A stretch of 64,000 nt of DNA from Akkermansiaceae bacterium UBA2381 (GCA_002344215.1 DDSV01000054.1:62001-126000), one strand, 5' to 3'. Positions 24,260 through 32,840 are shown, numbered from the stretch's first letter. Translations and numbers: made by a program. Notes: generated by a model from the sequence alone, not told the origin.

Positions 24260-24303
24260 GGGCAAGTAGCGGTGGGGCGAATCGGGCTTGCTTTCGCCAA
24301 AAC

Positions 24304-25848
24304 TCAACGGGTCAGCAACGGCAGATGCGACTTGAAATTGCTTGGCGAAGTCAGGAAAGAGGGCTGGCCGGTGGAGGAGATCGAATCGAAGAACACGTAG
24401 CACTCGGGGAAACGAGCAAGCACGAAACTGGTGCCATCCACTTGATCTGAAAGGGGATTCTCCGCATCGAGAAGTATTTCTCCCAACTTTCGCTTGTTTG
24501 TCGAAAAAACCTCGGGAACAGAGACCTCGATCATCCAGAGTTTCTCCGGCTTCAAAGCGGTGAGGTCTTCGAGCGATTGGGGATTCTCCTTTTCGTGCTC
24601 CCAGTCCTCTGCCTTTCCAAGGTATTCGAGGTAACCGTTCACGGTGATTGGGACGCAGCGAAGAATCAAGCGTTGGTCGGTCACGTAGTGGATCAGGCGG
24701 TTCACCCAGAGATTCCCCCGACCGGTGTTGAACACAGCCGGCAGCAGCGAATAAAAGTAGTCCGAGGCGACGATCTCCGCCAAGGCTCCGGAATAGGAGT
24801 AGCCTTTCGGCAGCAACTCGACCGCGTAGCCGGCGTTCTCGTCCTTTACGAAGGACTGCGGTATGCAGAGATTCGCCCCGAGGTTATCGTCGTGGACGAT
24901 GAAGCTGCTCGTCCAGGCACGGCTCGGAACGTAGGCGATTTGTGCGCCAACAGTGAAATACATCACGTCGGCATGGGGGCCCCAGGCATCCTCATTAAAG
25001 GTGTGCCCGAAACAGGGAATGATGTGTCCCTCAGCCGGGGCGCTCGGACCGCTTAATTTGAAGGCAAGAAGAGAGCCACACCCGGTCTCGATGCCGCTGT
25101 AGACGAGTTTCTGGTAAGGGAAATCCCTTTGCAGAGTCGGGTCCGCGAGGTAGTTGAGATCAAAAAAAGGAATCCCGAGGCCGTCCAGCACCTTGGCGAT
25201 TTTCACCGAATCCAGCCCGTTTGCTGGATTGAAATTCGGATCCCCGCCGCTAGCGAGATCGTTGATTCGCCGATAGGTGAGGTCGGCGTCTCCGAGGTAG
25301 GTGGCGCAGAGACTTCGCAGGGCGACCTGCGCACAGGCCTTGTTCAGATTGTTCTGCTGGGCGTAGAGGCATCCTCGCACAGTGAACTCTTTACCTCCGG
25401 CGCGAAACGGGAAACGGTAGCCTGCGGGGCAGTAATTGTGCTCATGTGAATTTTGAACGAAAACCGCCTCGAAAACATGCCACCGATCCACCCCGCGGGA
25501 GGGAATGAGATCACGCTTCAGAATGGCGTAGCCGAGGCAGTGGTCGTCCCCGAGAGAGGTGATCCTCTCGCTATCGGAGAATGGCTCTTTCCAGAAGGAG
25601 ATTCGCTTCAGACCGCCCATCCGGTAGTCTGGATTCAGCTCCGTGAGTTCCGTATTCTCATCTTCGACAGCCACAGCGGCTGGAACGTCCTCAATGACTA
25701 GTGTGCGGGCGCCGTGACCACGACCGAGCGAAAAGATTCGGCGGATCGGCGCAGTCCCGGCAAAGTGAGCCTCAGTGAAAGCGAAACTGGAAAACGGCCG
25801 ATCCGTCGCGACGACGTTGATGGCGGTCGCCGGAGCTAGACGCGACAT
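24304..25848 (-). CDS. Predicted papain-like (C39-like) fold protein, function unknown
   Basis: A 514-residue soluble protein that I do not recognise as a named family. In the middle it shows the order expected of papain-like/C39 peptidases: a glutamine pair Q164-Q165, then C172 in NKACAQVALRSLCATYL, a helix plus INDLA and NGLDSVKIAKVLDGLGIPF, then H275 in EGHIIPCFGHTFNEDAW with N285 or D287 as third residue. The N- and C-terminal thirds are unassigned beta-rich segments. The gene forms an operon with 25867-26049 and 23702-24259. Whether it is a peptidase, a deamidase or inactive cannot be told. Confidence 0.6.
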   Translation of the reverse strand: MSRLAPATAINVVATDRPFSSFAFTEAHFAGTAPIRRIFSLGRGHGARTLVIEDVPAAVAVEDENTELTELNPDYRMGGLKRISFWKEPFSDSERITSLGDDHCLGYAILKRDLIPSRGVDRWHVFEAVFVQNSHEHNYCPAGYRFPFRAGGKEFTVRGCLYAQQNNLNKACAQVALRSLCATYLGDADLTYRRINDLASGGDPNFNPANGLDSVKIAKVLDGLGIPFFDLNYLADPTLQRDFPYQKLVYSGIETGCGSLLAFKLSGPSAPAEGHIIPCFGHTFNEDAWGPHADVMYFTVGAQIAYVPSRAWTSSFIVHDDNLGANLCIPQSFVKDENAGYAVELLPKGYSYSGALAEIVASDYFYSLLPAVFNTGRGNLWVNRLIHYVTDQRLILRCVPITVNGYLEYLGKAEDWEHEKENPQSLEDLTALKPEKLWMIEVSVPEVFSTNKRKLGEILLDAENPLSDQVDGTSFVLARFPECYVFFDSISSTGQPSFLTSPSNFKSHLPLLTR

Positions 25849-25866
25849 GGTTGAAGACTCTAGGGC

Positions 25867-26049
25867 TCAGTCCAGCTTCATCGGCTTCGTGTGAGCATTG
25901 GCGCGGGCCTTTTCGACCTTTGCTATCAGCTTGGACACGTCGTCGGCACCCACCATAGTGACCTGAACTTTTCGTACGGTGCTTCCGTAGTTCTGAGCGA
26001 TCTTTTCGGCGAGTGCGGGGCTGGAGTAGCGAACTGCGTTGGTTTCCAT
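25867..26049 (-). CDS. Small protein heading the papain-like operon
   Basis: 60 residues, 18 bases before the papain-like gene. The sequence is amphipathic and basic (AEKIAQNYGSTVRKVQVTM, then DDVSKLIAKVEKARANA), with a predicted helix-strand-helix layout. No cysteine pairs or signal. It could be a small regulator or an antitoxin-like partner, which is a guess from position and size. Base composition is AT-rich relative to the backbone. Confidence 0.5.
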   Translation of the reverse strand: METNAVRYSSPALAEKIAQNYGSTVRKVQVTMVGADDVSKLIAKVEKARANAHTKPMKLD

Positions 26050-26206
26050 TCGGGAGAATTTTCGGATTGCCTTTTTTGGGGCTCCCGGGATTGGGTGTCA
26101 AGACTCAAGCGCGGGAATTTAACCCCAAATTTAGGTTTTGCCACACTTTTCCCGCAGATTGGGTCCTTAGGGGCGCCCGCAGTAGTCCGGGTTATCTGCC
26201 CGCCAC

Positions 26207-27076
26207 TCATTCTCCCCGCACCACTTTCCATTCCGCACCGGCGAACCATCCGGGCTCCTCTTCGAGGAATCGCGACACGAACGCCATCACCTCATCCCGA
26301 GTTAAGGCCCCTCTTTCGGTTGAGAGAATACCTGTCCCTTCAAGGCTCGTTCGGACGAGTTGGAAGCCCTCAGACTCGGCACCGGCGATGATGAACGGCA
26401 GGCCGGCTTCGTGGAGAAGTTCGATACTTGAGAGTCTTTCCCCGCCTGGCAGGCTTCTCAGTACTTCTGCAATGGCACCATTCGACAGTCCCATTGAATG
26501 ATAACTGGAAGCTTCCGGCCCGTTTCCGCTTCTCTTCCGAAGCCAAACATAGTCGGCTGCTCGAAATTTGGGCACGTACTTCTTTCCGATGCTGCGCAAC
26601 TGTCGCTCCAGCTTCACTCGGTTCTTTTCCAGCCTTGTGCCTTCCTTCCGATGGGCTTTGATTTCGTCATCGATCCTTGCCTGTTCCCGCTTTTTCACTT
26701 CGGTCATGCCGCTCATTCTCATAAATTCCCGGCCCAACCCAGCGATACCTGCGGCTTCAGCTGCCATTCCTAGCAGCGCAAACGCGATAGACGGCTCTTC
26801 CGGTTCGTGTATAGGGGCAAAGAGTCCCAAGTCTTCGGCAGCTTCGATTAGTTCCCGACTTTCCTGGAAGAGGCCTGCCCAGGCGGAGAGGTGCTGAAGG
26901 AATGGGGCGGGGAGATCGAGAGATCGCCATTGGAGAAATAGGGAGATGGTTTCCCTCAATTGCTCTGATAAGGATTTCATCGCCTCGATAACGTCCTCGT
27001 CGCGATGAATTTCGTGCTTCAAAATAGGCCAGATGCGTTGCCGGGCTTCCCGATAGATTGATGAAATTTCGGTCAT
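26207..27076 (-). CDS. Coiled-coil protein of unknown function
   Basis: 289 residues, largely helical. An N-terminal segment of about 100 residues contains EAMKSLSEQLRETISLFLQWRSL. A strongly charged coiled coil (about 125-165: KKREQARIDDEIKAHRKEG then LEKNRVKLERQLRSIGKKY) leads to a C-terminal part with ADYVWLRKRSG and a helix rich in acidic residues. No catalytic motif and no TM. It does not overlap its neighbours and faces the HEPN-motif gene divergently across 137 bases. Confidence 0.6.
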   Translation of the reverse strand: MTEISSIYREARQRIWPILKHEIHRDEDVIEAMKSLSEQLRETISLFLQWRSLDLPAPFLQHLSAWAGLFQESRELIEAAEDLGLFAPIHEPEEPSIAFALLGMAAEAAGIAGLGREFMRMSGMTEVKKREQARIDDEIKAHRKEGTRLEKNRVKLERQLRSIGKKYVPKFRAADYVWLRKRSGNGPEASSYHSMGLSNGAIAEVLRSLPGGERLSSIELLHEAGLPFIIAGAESEGFQLVRTSLEGTGILSTERGALTRDEVMAFVSRFLEEEPGWFAGAEWKVVRGE

Positions 27077-27213
27077 GGGAGAATCATGGACGAAAGATTA
27101 GGTTTGGCAGCATAGGCGTCAAGACCAATGCCCAGGATGTTGCCATCTGCACCCATCAGCAACGCCATAACGAAACCTTGCGGCGAAATCGATTCTCCAT
27201 GAAGCTGCGATAG

Positions 27214-28323
27214 ATGGATGGGAACCCCGGCGACGCGACCGTGACGAAATGGAATTTCGGACTGCTTATGCCGAACGTCATTCTTCGCTCACCTTTCGAT
27301 TTCGGTGACATCGTTATCGCAGCAGGAGCAGATGAGCGTCTAGAGGCGATTACTCAAGCGAACCCGGCGGCGAAGGCGTTGATGGAGGGATTCGCCCACT
27401 GCCTGCCTTCTCCGTTTCGTCCCTCAGTCGTCATTTTCCGGCAGCCCCATCAGTTCAAGGACCTTTGGTCGGCGATGGTGGATGCTCGGAACTGCGTTGC
27501 AGTGGCGTGCGCGTGCTTCGGTTGGATCCATTCGATCGGGTGCTTAAATAAGTTTTTCTATCGCGAAACCGACCACTTTGACTTCTTTCCGCGTTGGCCG
27601 AACAATGACGGGAAGCACCTGATGTATCAGGGAGCGGCACAGAACTTCATGACATCGAATCTCGATGGCTTTCGAGGTTTCACCCACCCCTACCTCTCGG
27701 TCAACTCATTCACCCATGTCGAATGTGACTCCACGCTCCTGAAACTCCTCGTGAAGTCGTGGCATCGGATCCACGTTTCGGGAGATGCGGCGAGGCCCGA
27801 TCATCAATTGATGCGCGCCCTTTCGGTAGCCTACGAGGCATGCCGGGTTCCCCAAATGATGGAGAACCCGATATACGATCACGGGAAGCATTGCTCATTC
27901 TGGGTTTCAGCACTTGAAACACTTGCCGCCCCGGATTCCCGTGATGGCGTGAGAGTTCATCATGTGACCAACCTCATTGCCCGTCGCCGTCTGGATGCCC
28001 ACGAACTGGCGTACGAAGCAGAAGGAAAGGACCAGAACTTGAACCCGGATGTGCTGGAGCAGCTCTACAAAAAGCTCTATGCTCTCCGCAACGAGTTTCT
28101 CCACGGGAATCCGATCACCGAAGCGTTCCTCATTCCTCCGTTCCTTGGCAGTGGAATTCGGCTTCTTGACACTGCTCCGCTCATTTTTCATGCCGCTCTG
28201 GAAGCGTACACCTGGGGACTCGAGGGGCGGGAAGAATTCAACGCATGGAACGGTCTCGAAGGAGCCCTAGTTCGCGCCCACTGGTCAGAAGAGAACGAGT
28301 TGAAGAGTCGTGGGGAATTGTAA
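27214..28323 (+). CDS. Unknown protein with C-terminal HEPN-type RxxxxH motif
   Basis: 369 residues. The C-terminal part contains LYALRNEFLHGNP, with R292 and H297 forming the R-x4-H motif of HEPN RNases and related proteins, in the helical context (DVLEQLYKKLYAL before it) typical of that fold. The N-terminal ~280 residues (KWNFGLLMPNVILRSPFDFG, ARNCVAVACACFGW) are unassigned. HEPN proteins often act as toxins or abortive-infection effectors, but many are not nucleases. ATG 27214 is used; ATG 27268 is an alternative. AT-rich and within the island. Confidence 0.6.
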   Translation: MDGNPGDATVTKWNFGLLMPNVILRSPFDFGDIVIAAGADERLEAITQANPAAKALMEGFAHCLPSPFRPSVVIFRQPHQFKDLWSAMVDARNCVAVACACFGWIHSIGCLNKFFYRETDHFDFFPRWPNNDGKHLMYQGAAQNFMTSNLDGFRGFTHPYLSVNSFTHVECDSTLLKLLVKSWHRIHVSGDAARPDHQLMRALSVAYEACRVPQMMENPIYDHGKHCSFWVSALETLAAPDSRDGVRVHHVTNLIARRRLDAHELAYEAEGKDQNLNPDVLEQLYKKLYALRNEFLHGNPITEAFLIPPFLGSGIRLLDTAPLIFHAALEAYTWGLEGREEFNAWNGLEGALVRAHWSEENELKSRGEL

Positions 28324-28386
28324 GAGCTACCGGCAACGAAGAGATATAAAGTTCGCAAACTTGGAATGATGAATCAGAAGGTGGCA

Positions 28387-28608
28387 TCAGAGAGTCGACT
28401 TCAGAAAAATCTCCTTCCGGTGATAGTCGAGAAAATGCCGCTGGTCGCTGTTGAACCGGCCTGCAAACAAGGGTTCGTCGCAGCGGATTACGGTATCGGG
28501 CGGGTGAAGTGCCCGCGCCTCTCTCTTACGTAGGAGATGCCACGTTGAGAGGCTGCCGGAGACAAAAATGATGGAAACGGCAAAGACAATTGCGGCGATG
28601 CTGGTCAT
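28387..28608 (-). CDS. Small one-TM protein
   Basis: 73 residues from ATG 28608. A single hydrophobic segment (MTSIAAIVFAVSIIFVSGSLS) is followed by a basic, soluble tail. The longer frame to 28725 overlaps the upstream small ORF and is not preferred. It starts 16 bases after the stop of 28625-28759 and may be the remaining part of an operon whose upstream portion was lost to the reverse-transcriptase insertion. Confidence 0.45.
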   Translation of the reverse strand: MTSIAAIVFAVSIIFVSGSLSTWHLLRKREARALHPPDTVIRCDEPLFAGRFNSDQRHFLDYHRKEIFLKSTL

Positions 28609-28624
28609 GAGTGGTGGGCTTCTC

Positions 28625-28759
28625 CTAAACCAAACCATCAAGAAATCGCGCGAAAGCCTCTGCAATTTCTTCCTGGTTCTTACAATCAACGAACTGGCTC
28701 CGAAAAATCGATTCCTGCCAGACAATGCAATTGGTTCCCCAAAAGTGAACGGCGAACAT
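28625..28759 (-). CDS. Small ORF (44 aa), probably the 3' end of a truncated gene
   Basis: MFAVHFWGTNCIVWQESIF and then EEIAEAFARFLDGLV look like genuine protein. The reading frame continues upstream to 28888 but runs into the antisense of the reverse-transcriptase gene. It may be a full small protein from ATG 28759 or the tail of a gene interrupted near 28760-28790. It shares its strand and 16-base spacing with 28387-28608. Confidence 0.4.
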   Translation of the reverse strand: MFAVHFWGTNCIVWQESIFRSQFVDCKNQEEIAEAFARFLDGLV

Positions 28760-28791
28760 GGGACCGTTATCAGGTTTGCTGAAAGGATAAA

Positions 28792-30249
28792 ATGGACTCA
28801 TCCCTGGGCCATTCGAGTAGCGAAGACATTGACTTTGCGAAAGCAGAGAGACGTGTCTTCGAGATCCAAAGGCGGATATTCCGGGCATCGAAAGAGGGCA
28901 AGCGCGATGAAATGCACAAACATCAGAGACACCTGGTCCGGTCCTTCTCTGCCCGATACCTGGCCGTCCGCCTCGCGGCGGAAAAAGGGAAGGGTAGAGG
29001 GACCTCAGGCGTGGACGGCAGGCGCAACCTGTCCGACACCCAAAAACTGGTGCTGGCGAAAGGTCTGAAATTGTCGAAGAAGCCCGACCCGGTTCGCCGG
29101 GTGGCCATCCCGAAACCCGGGTCCAATGAGACCCGACCTTTGGGTATCCCTACGATAGCCGACCGCGCCCATCAACACCTAATCAGAATGGCGCTCGAAC
29201 CCGAATGGGAGGCCCGCTTCTCCGGAAGCATGTATGGCTTCAGGAAAGGGCGGAACTGCCATGACGCCTTGAGCAACATTCGGCTCAGTATCCAGCGGGG
29301 CCCGAAATGGGTCCTCGACGGAGACATCGAGAAATTCTTCGACCGGCTCGATCACGAGGCCACCCTGAAGAAGCTCGATACCTTCCCGGAGATGGAGGAA
29401 TCCATCCGGCGAATTCTCAAGGCAGGAATGATGGAGGGAGAGGTCTTCAATTCGACAGAACTCGGCACCCCCCAAGGAGGGCCCCTGAGCCCCCTCATCG
29501 CCAATATTGCCCTTTGCGGAATGGAGGACGACCTCATCGAGGCGTTTCCACCACGGCGGGTGATAAACGGCGAGAAAGTCCGGAAGAGCCCCCGGATCAT
29601 CATCTACGCAGACGACTTTGTCATACTGCACGAGACCAAAGACGTGATCGACGAATCACGGATATTTATTACCAACTGGCTCGCCCCCATGGGCTTGAGC
29701 CTCAGCATGGCAAAAACGAAAGTGTGCCACACGTTGGAACCAGCAGCGGACAGATCGAGAGGCTTCACGTTCCTCGGCTGCGACATCCGGCAACACCGGG
29801 TCGGAAAATACAGAAAGAAGCCCTACTTTAAAGGGATTCACACCCATATCGGGCCCAGCAAGGAGGCCCAGAAGCGCATCTATCAGAAATGCGCCGGGGT
29901 CATTGAGGCGACCTTCCGAAACAAGAAGCGAAACGCAGAGAGGGCACACCGGGAAGCCGGAGGCGCCCCCACCCCCCAGGAGGTGATCATCTACGGACTC
30001 AATCCGATGATCCGGGGCTGGGCGAACTACTTCAGCCCCCACAACAGCAAGCGAGACTTTAGCACGCTGGACCATAAGCTGTTCAAGAAACTCCTACGAT
30101 GGACCAGACGAAACCACCCGAACACGACCCAGAAATGGCGCGTCGACACGTTCTTTAACGGAGGCAACCCGTGGATATTTATATCCCGGCGGAAAGGATC
30201 TTCGCCACCGACGAAGGCTTCGCCAAAAACCGTGCCACCTACGACGTAA
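28792..30249 (+). CDS. Group II intron-type reverse transcriptase, 3' end truncated
   Basis: RNA-directed DNA polymerase with maturase-like region. The RT blocks are in order: FSGSMYGFRKGRNCHDAL, VLDGDIEKFFDRLDH, GTPQGGPLSPLIANI (225-239), the catalytic YADD (272-275), KTKVCHTL, and GFTFLGCDI. The maturase segment includes LNPMIRGWANYFS and an incomplete WRVDTFFNGGNPWIF. Homology then stops at about 30178, and the last ~20 residues come from the sequence of the adjoining methylase in another frame. No HNH endonuclease is present. An AAAGGA Shine-Dalgarno precedes ATG 28792. I could not find intron RNA domain V downstream, consistent with a deletion. Confidence 0.85.
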   Translation: MDSSLGHSSSEDIDFAKAERRVFEIQRRIFRASKEGKRDEMHKHQRHLVRSFSARYLAVRLAAEKGKGRGTSGVDGRRNLSDTQKLVLAKGLKLSKKPDPVRRVAIPKPGSNETRPLGIPTIADRAHQHLIRMALEPEWEARFSGSMYGFRKGRNCHDALSNIRLSIQRGPKWVLDGDIEKFFDRLDHEATLKKLDTFPEMEESIRRILKAGMMEGEVFNSTELGTPQGGPLSPLIANIALCGMEDDLIEAFPPRRVINGEKVRKSPRIIIYADDFVILHETKDVIDESRIFITNWLAPMGLSLSMAKTKVCHTLEPAADRSRGFTFLGCDIRQHRVGKYRKKPYFKGIHTHIGPSKEAQKRIYQKCAGVIEATFRNKKRNAERAHREAGGAPTPQEVIIYGLNPMIRGWANYFSPHNSKRDFSTLDHKLFKKLLRWTRRNHPNTTQKWRVDTFFNGGNPWIFISRRKGSSPPTKASPKTVPPTT

Positions 30250-32222
30250 ACAACCTCTACCGCTACGAGGCCCTCTTCCGCGACGAGCCGGAGGTCGCCC
30301 TCGCCCACTTCGCCGACATCCCCTTCCTCAATGGCGGCCTCTTCGAGTGTCTCGATCGTACCGAGGAAGGCACCGACAAAAAACGCTACCTCGACGGCTT
30401 CTCCCGCAATGCCAAAAAGCGCCCGCACATCCCCGACCGACTTTTCTTCGACAGCGGCGAAACCGCCGACCTCTCCACTGCCTACGGCGACACCAAACGC
30501 AAAGCCGAGCGCGTCACCGGGCTCATCACCATACTGAACCGTTACAAGTTCACCATCGTCGAAAACACCCCCATCGATCAGGAAATTGCCCTCGACCCCG
30601 AACTCCTCGGCAAAGTCTTCGAAAACCTCCTCGCCTCCTACAACGAAGAAACCAAGACTACCGCCCGCAAGCAGACAGGCTCCTTCTATACCCCGCGCCC
30701 CATCGTGGACTATATGGTGGACGAATCCCTCAAAGCCCACTTCACCCGCTCCCTAGTGGAAAAGGCCTGCATGAAAGAACCCGAGGCCCGCGCCGGCCTC
30801 GACCCTCTCTTCGCCTACACCGAGAAGGCGCACACATTCACCCCCACCCAAGTTGCCACTCTAATCGCTGCCATCGACGCCCTGAAAATCCTTGACCCCG
30901 CGTGCGGCTCGGGTGCCTTCCCTATGGGCGTCCTCCACAAGCTGGTCTATATCTTGAGCAAGCTCGATCCTGACAACGAACGCTGGAAGCAGACCCAGCT
31001 CGCCAAGCTCGACTCCGCCCCCATGCGCGAAGCTCTCGAAGCGGCTTTCTCCGACAACAACGACGACTACGGACGCAAACTCTACCTCATCGAAAACTGC
31101 CTCTACGGTGTCGACATCCAGCCCATTGCCATCCAGATCACCAAACTCCGCTTCTTCATCTCCCTAGTCTGCGACCAGAAGACCAATCGGAACAAAAAGG
31201 ACAACCACGGCATCCGCCCACTGCCGAACCTAGAGACCAAGTTCGTTGCCGCGAACACGCTAATTGGGCTCCCGGAGCTGGATCAAATGGAGCTGGTCGA
31301 TCCTCGTGTTTACAAGATCGAAGCGGACATCGAAACACTCTATCACAGCCACTTCTCCATCCAGCGCCGCGACCAAAAACTAGCCGTTCAAGGCAAACTA
31401 AAAGCTCTCCGCAAGGAAATGGCGGATCTTCTGGCCCAAAGCCTCATGTCGCGGAAGAAGTCGGAACACATCGCCGAATGGGATCCTTTCGATCCGCAAT
31501 CGTCAGCAGATTTCTTCGACCCGCACTGGATGTTCGGTCGCTCGCTCGCTGACGGCTTCGACATCGTGATCGGCAATCCTCCCTATGTCTTCGCACGTGA
31601 CAGCGCTGCCAAAGGCATTACCCAAGCCGCCAAAGACTATTATTATGCGAACTACTCTCTGGCCGAGTATCAGGTGAACCTCTACCCGATCTTCATCGAA
31701 GCTGGCAGCCGCGCTTTGACCAAGCAAGGCATCCTCTGCTTCATCACTCCCAACAATTGGCTCACCATCAATACCAACCGCAAGCTGCGCCAGTTTGTAT
31801 TGGCGCAGTCCAAGGTCTCGATTCTTAACTTTTACTCTCGTGTTTTCGCAAGTGCCGACGTGGACGCCGCCATAGTGCTTTTCCACACAGGAACCGCCCA
31901 TTCCAAAACTGAACGCGTGCAGCTTCTCGAATGGACTACGGGGCCTGAACTAATTGTTGACGCGCCGAAATCGCAGTTCCTGTCACAGCCGGACGCTATC
32001 ATCAACATCGAAGCCCTCAAGTCGGGTGAAACTGGAGGTTTGATGGCGAAAATTGAGAAAGACACGGTGCCTCTAAACTCGATTGCTGATGTGAAATCGG
32101 GCATGAAAGCCTATGAAATCGGGAAAGGAACGCCTCCGCAGACTAGAGAAATGAAAGATGGGCGGGTATCTATCCCGACGCGATCGCACACGCTCTCTTT
32201 TACACTATTCAGCACGATCTGA
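30171..32222 (+). CDS. Type IIG-like restriction-modification N6-adenine methylase, truncated at both ends
   Basis: 683 residues in frame from a GTG at 30171, but the true N-terminus is missing: homology begins at about FATDEGFAKNRATYDVNNLYRYEAL, mid-protein in type IIG enzymes. Present are FYTPRPIVDYMVDES, SAM motif I DPACGSGAF (242-250) and the catalytic NPPY (about 467-470, GNPPYVF). The end GMKAYEIGKGTPPQTREMKDGR is the start of a target-recognition domain that stops abruptly around 32160, after which the frame reads unrelated sequence. No endonuclease domain survives. It is likely a non-functional relic. Confidence 0.8.
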   Translation: MDIYIPAERIFATDEGFAKNRATYDVNNLYRYEALFRDEPEVALAHFADIPFLNGGLFECLDRTEEGTDKKRYLDGFSRNAKKRPHIPDRLFFDSGETADLSTAYGDTKRKAERVTGLITILNRYKFTIVENTPIDQEIALDPELLGKVFENLLASYNEETKTTARKQTGSFYTPRPIVDYMVDESLKAHFTRSLVEKACMKEPEARAGLDPLFAYTEKAHTFTPTQVATLIAAIDALKILDPACGSGAFPMGVLHKLVYILSKLDPDNERWKQTQLAKLDSAPMREALEAAFSDNNDDYGRKLYLIENCLYGVDIQPIAIQITKLRFFISLVCDQKTNRNKKDNHGIRPLPNLETKFVAANTLIGLPELDQMELVDPRVYKIEADIETLYHSHFSIQRRDQKLAVQGKLKALRKEMADLLAQSLMSRKKSEHIAEWDPFDPQSSADFFDPHWMFGRSLADGFDIVIGNPPYVFARDSAAKGITQAAKDYYYANYSLAEYQVNLYPIFIEAGSRALTKQGILCFITPNNWLTINTNRKLRQFVLAQSKVSILNFYSRVFASADVDAAIVLFHTGTAHSKTERVQLLEWTTGPELIVDAPKSQFLSQPDAIINIEALKSGETGGLMAKIEKDTVPLNSIADVKSGMKAYEIGKGTPPQTREMKDGRVSIPTRSHTLSFTLFSTI

Positions 32223-32422
32223 CTCTACCGCTCACCGAAGCGCAGCTTCGCAAGATCGTGACCATCGATGACTGTATCTGCGACGTGTTACTCCTCGAAT
32301 ACGCGAAGAGGCGGAAGTTGAAAAAGGTGGTTCAGGTTGTCAAAACGCGTGCGGATAATCTGAAGGGTTTGGACGCGCGGGAACAGGATGCATTCTGGCT
32401 CCTGATTTATCAGGTGACTCGT
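32162..32422 (+). pseudogene. Orphan C-terminal gene fragment beside the methylase relic
   Basis: In a different frame from the methylase, the codons from about 32162 read YPDAIAHALFYTIQHDL, TEAQLRKIVTIDDC, DVLLLEYAKRR and REQDAFWLLIYQ. This looks like the tail of a helical protein with no start of its own. The protein-like composition stops at about 32422, then the frame overlaps the 32340-32840 gene antisense. A C-terminus of an abortive-infection-type reverse transcriptase is one possibility, but I do not recognise it firmly. Confidence 0.4.
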
Positions 32423-32840
32423 CCCGCAGGGTATCGTCTGACGGCGATTGCGCCCCATTGGGGGGTCCTGCATCAAGGGAATCGAAAGGCACCCCGATTG
32501 AGGGTGGAGGAATCACGGGAACAGGAGGGACGGCTTCCGCTTCGGGAACGTCAGCGGGAACATCCAGGTGATACTCTCCGCAGGCCGGGCAGCGCATCTT
32601 TCTCGAGCCGTCGGGCATGGTTTTGATATCGCGAGTCCCTCCTCCCGCTGCAACCTGAGAAAACAGGGGGGTAATAAGGGAGTGCCCAGTCGACGGCAGG
32701 GCAGGATCGGCTGAAATTGTTTCACTCGTCTGTCCGGATGAGATACCGGAAATGTTGGCCGCGAAAATGACTAACAATATAACAGGAACGAGTGTCCGGC
32801 AGTGTGGTGGGAATAAAACGTGATTCGTATAAGTCGTCAT
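32340..32840 (-). CDS. Small secreted protein with CxxC, C-terminus probably altered
   Basis: 166 residues. A signal peptide (hydrophobic VPVILLVIFAANISGI, about 18-33) precedes Pro-rich, low-complexity sequence and one CPAC pair in MRCPACGEYHLDVP. The last ~45 residues overlap antisense to the 32162-32422 fragment and look like non-native sequence. The gene may therefore have lost its original 3' end at the island junction. It could be a chromosomal gene cut by the right border. Confidence 0.5.
   Translation of the reverse strand: MTTYTNHVLFPPHCRTLVPVILLVIFAANISGISSGQTSETISADPALPSTGHSLITPLFSQVAAGGGTRDIKTMPDGSRKMRCPACGEYHLDVPADVPEAEAVPPVPVIPPPSIGVPFDSLDAGPPNGAQSPSDDTLRDESPDKSGARMHPVPARPNPSDYPHAF

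Larger units (their letters stand above)
15158..32420. mobile_element. Accessory genomic island inserted beside tRNA-Tyr
   Basis: Between the tRNA-Tyr 3' end and about 32420, housekeeping genes are replaced by regulators, a DnaN-like clamp, a PD-(D/E)XK nuclease, DUF932, a reverse transcriptase, a broken methylase and unknown genes. Parts (16859-17755, 25867-28760) are visibly more AT-rich than the backbone. A tRNA 3' end at one border is the classic attachment site of integrative elements. I found no integrase, no relaxase and no second copy of the tRNA 3' end by eye. The right border is placed where the last truncated fragment gives way to zinc-ribbon genes and could be off by a few hundred bases. 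Confidence 0.6.

Noticed and set aside
30027..30740. 237-codon minus-strand ORF rich in Gly and Glu
   Set aside because: Low-complexity antisense of the RT and methylase; no domain.
15158..32420. Phage structural or packaging genes on the island
   Set aside because: No terminase, portal, capsid or tail proteins were recognised, so a complete prophage is not supported.
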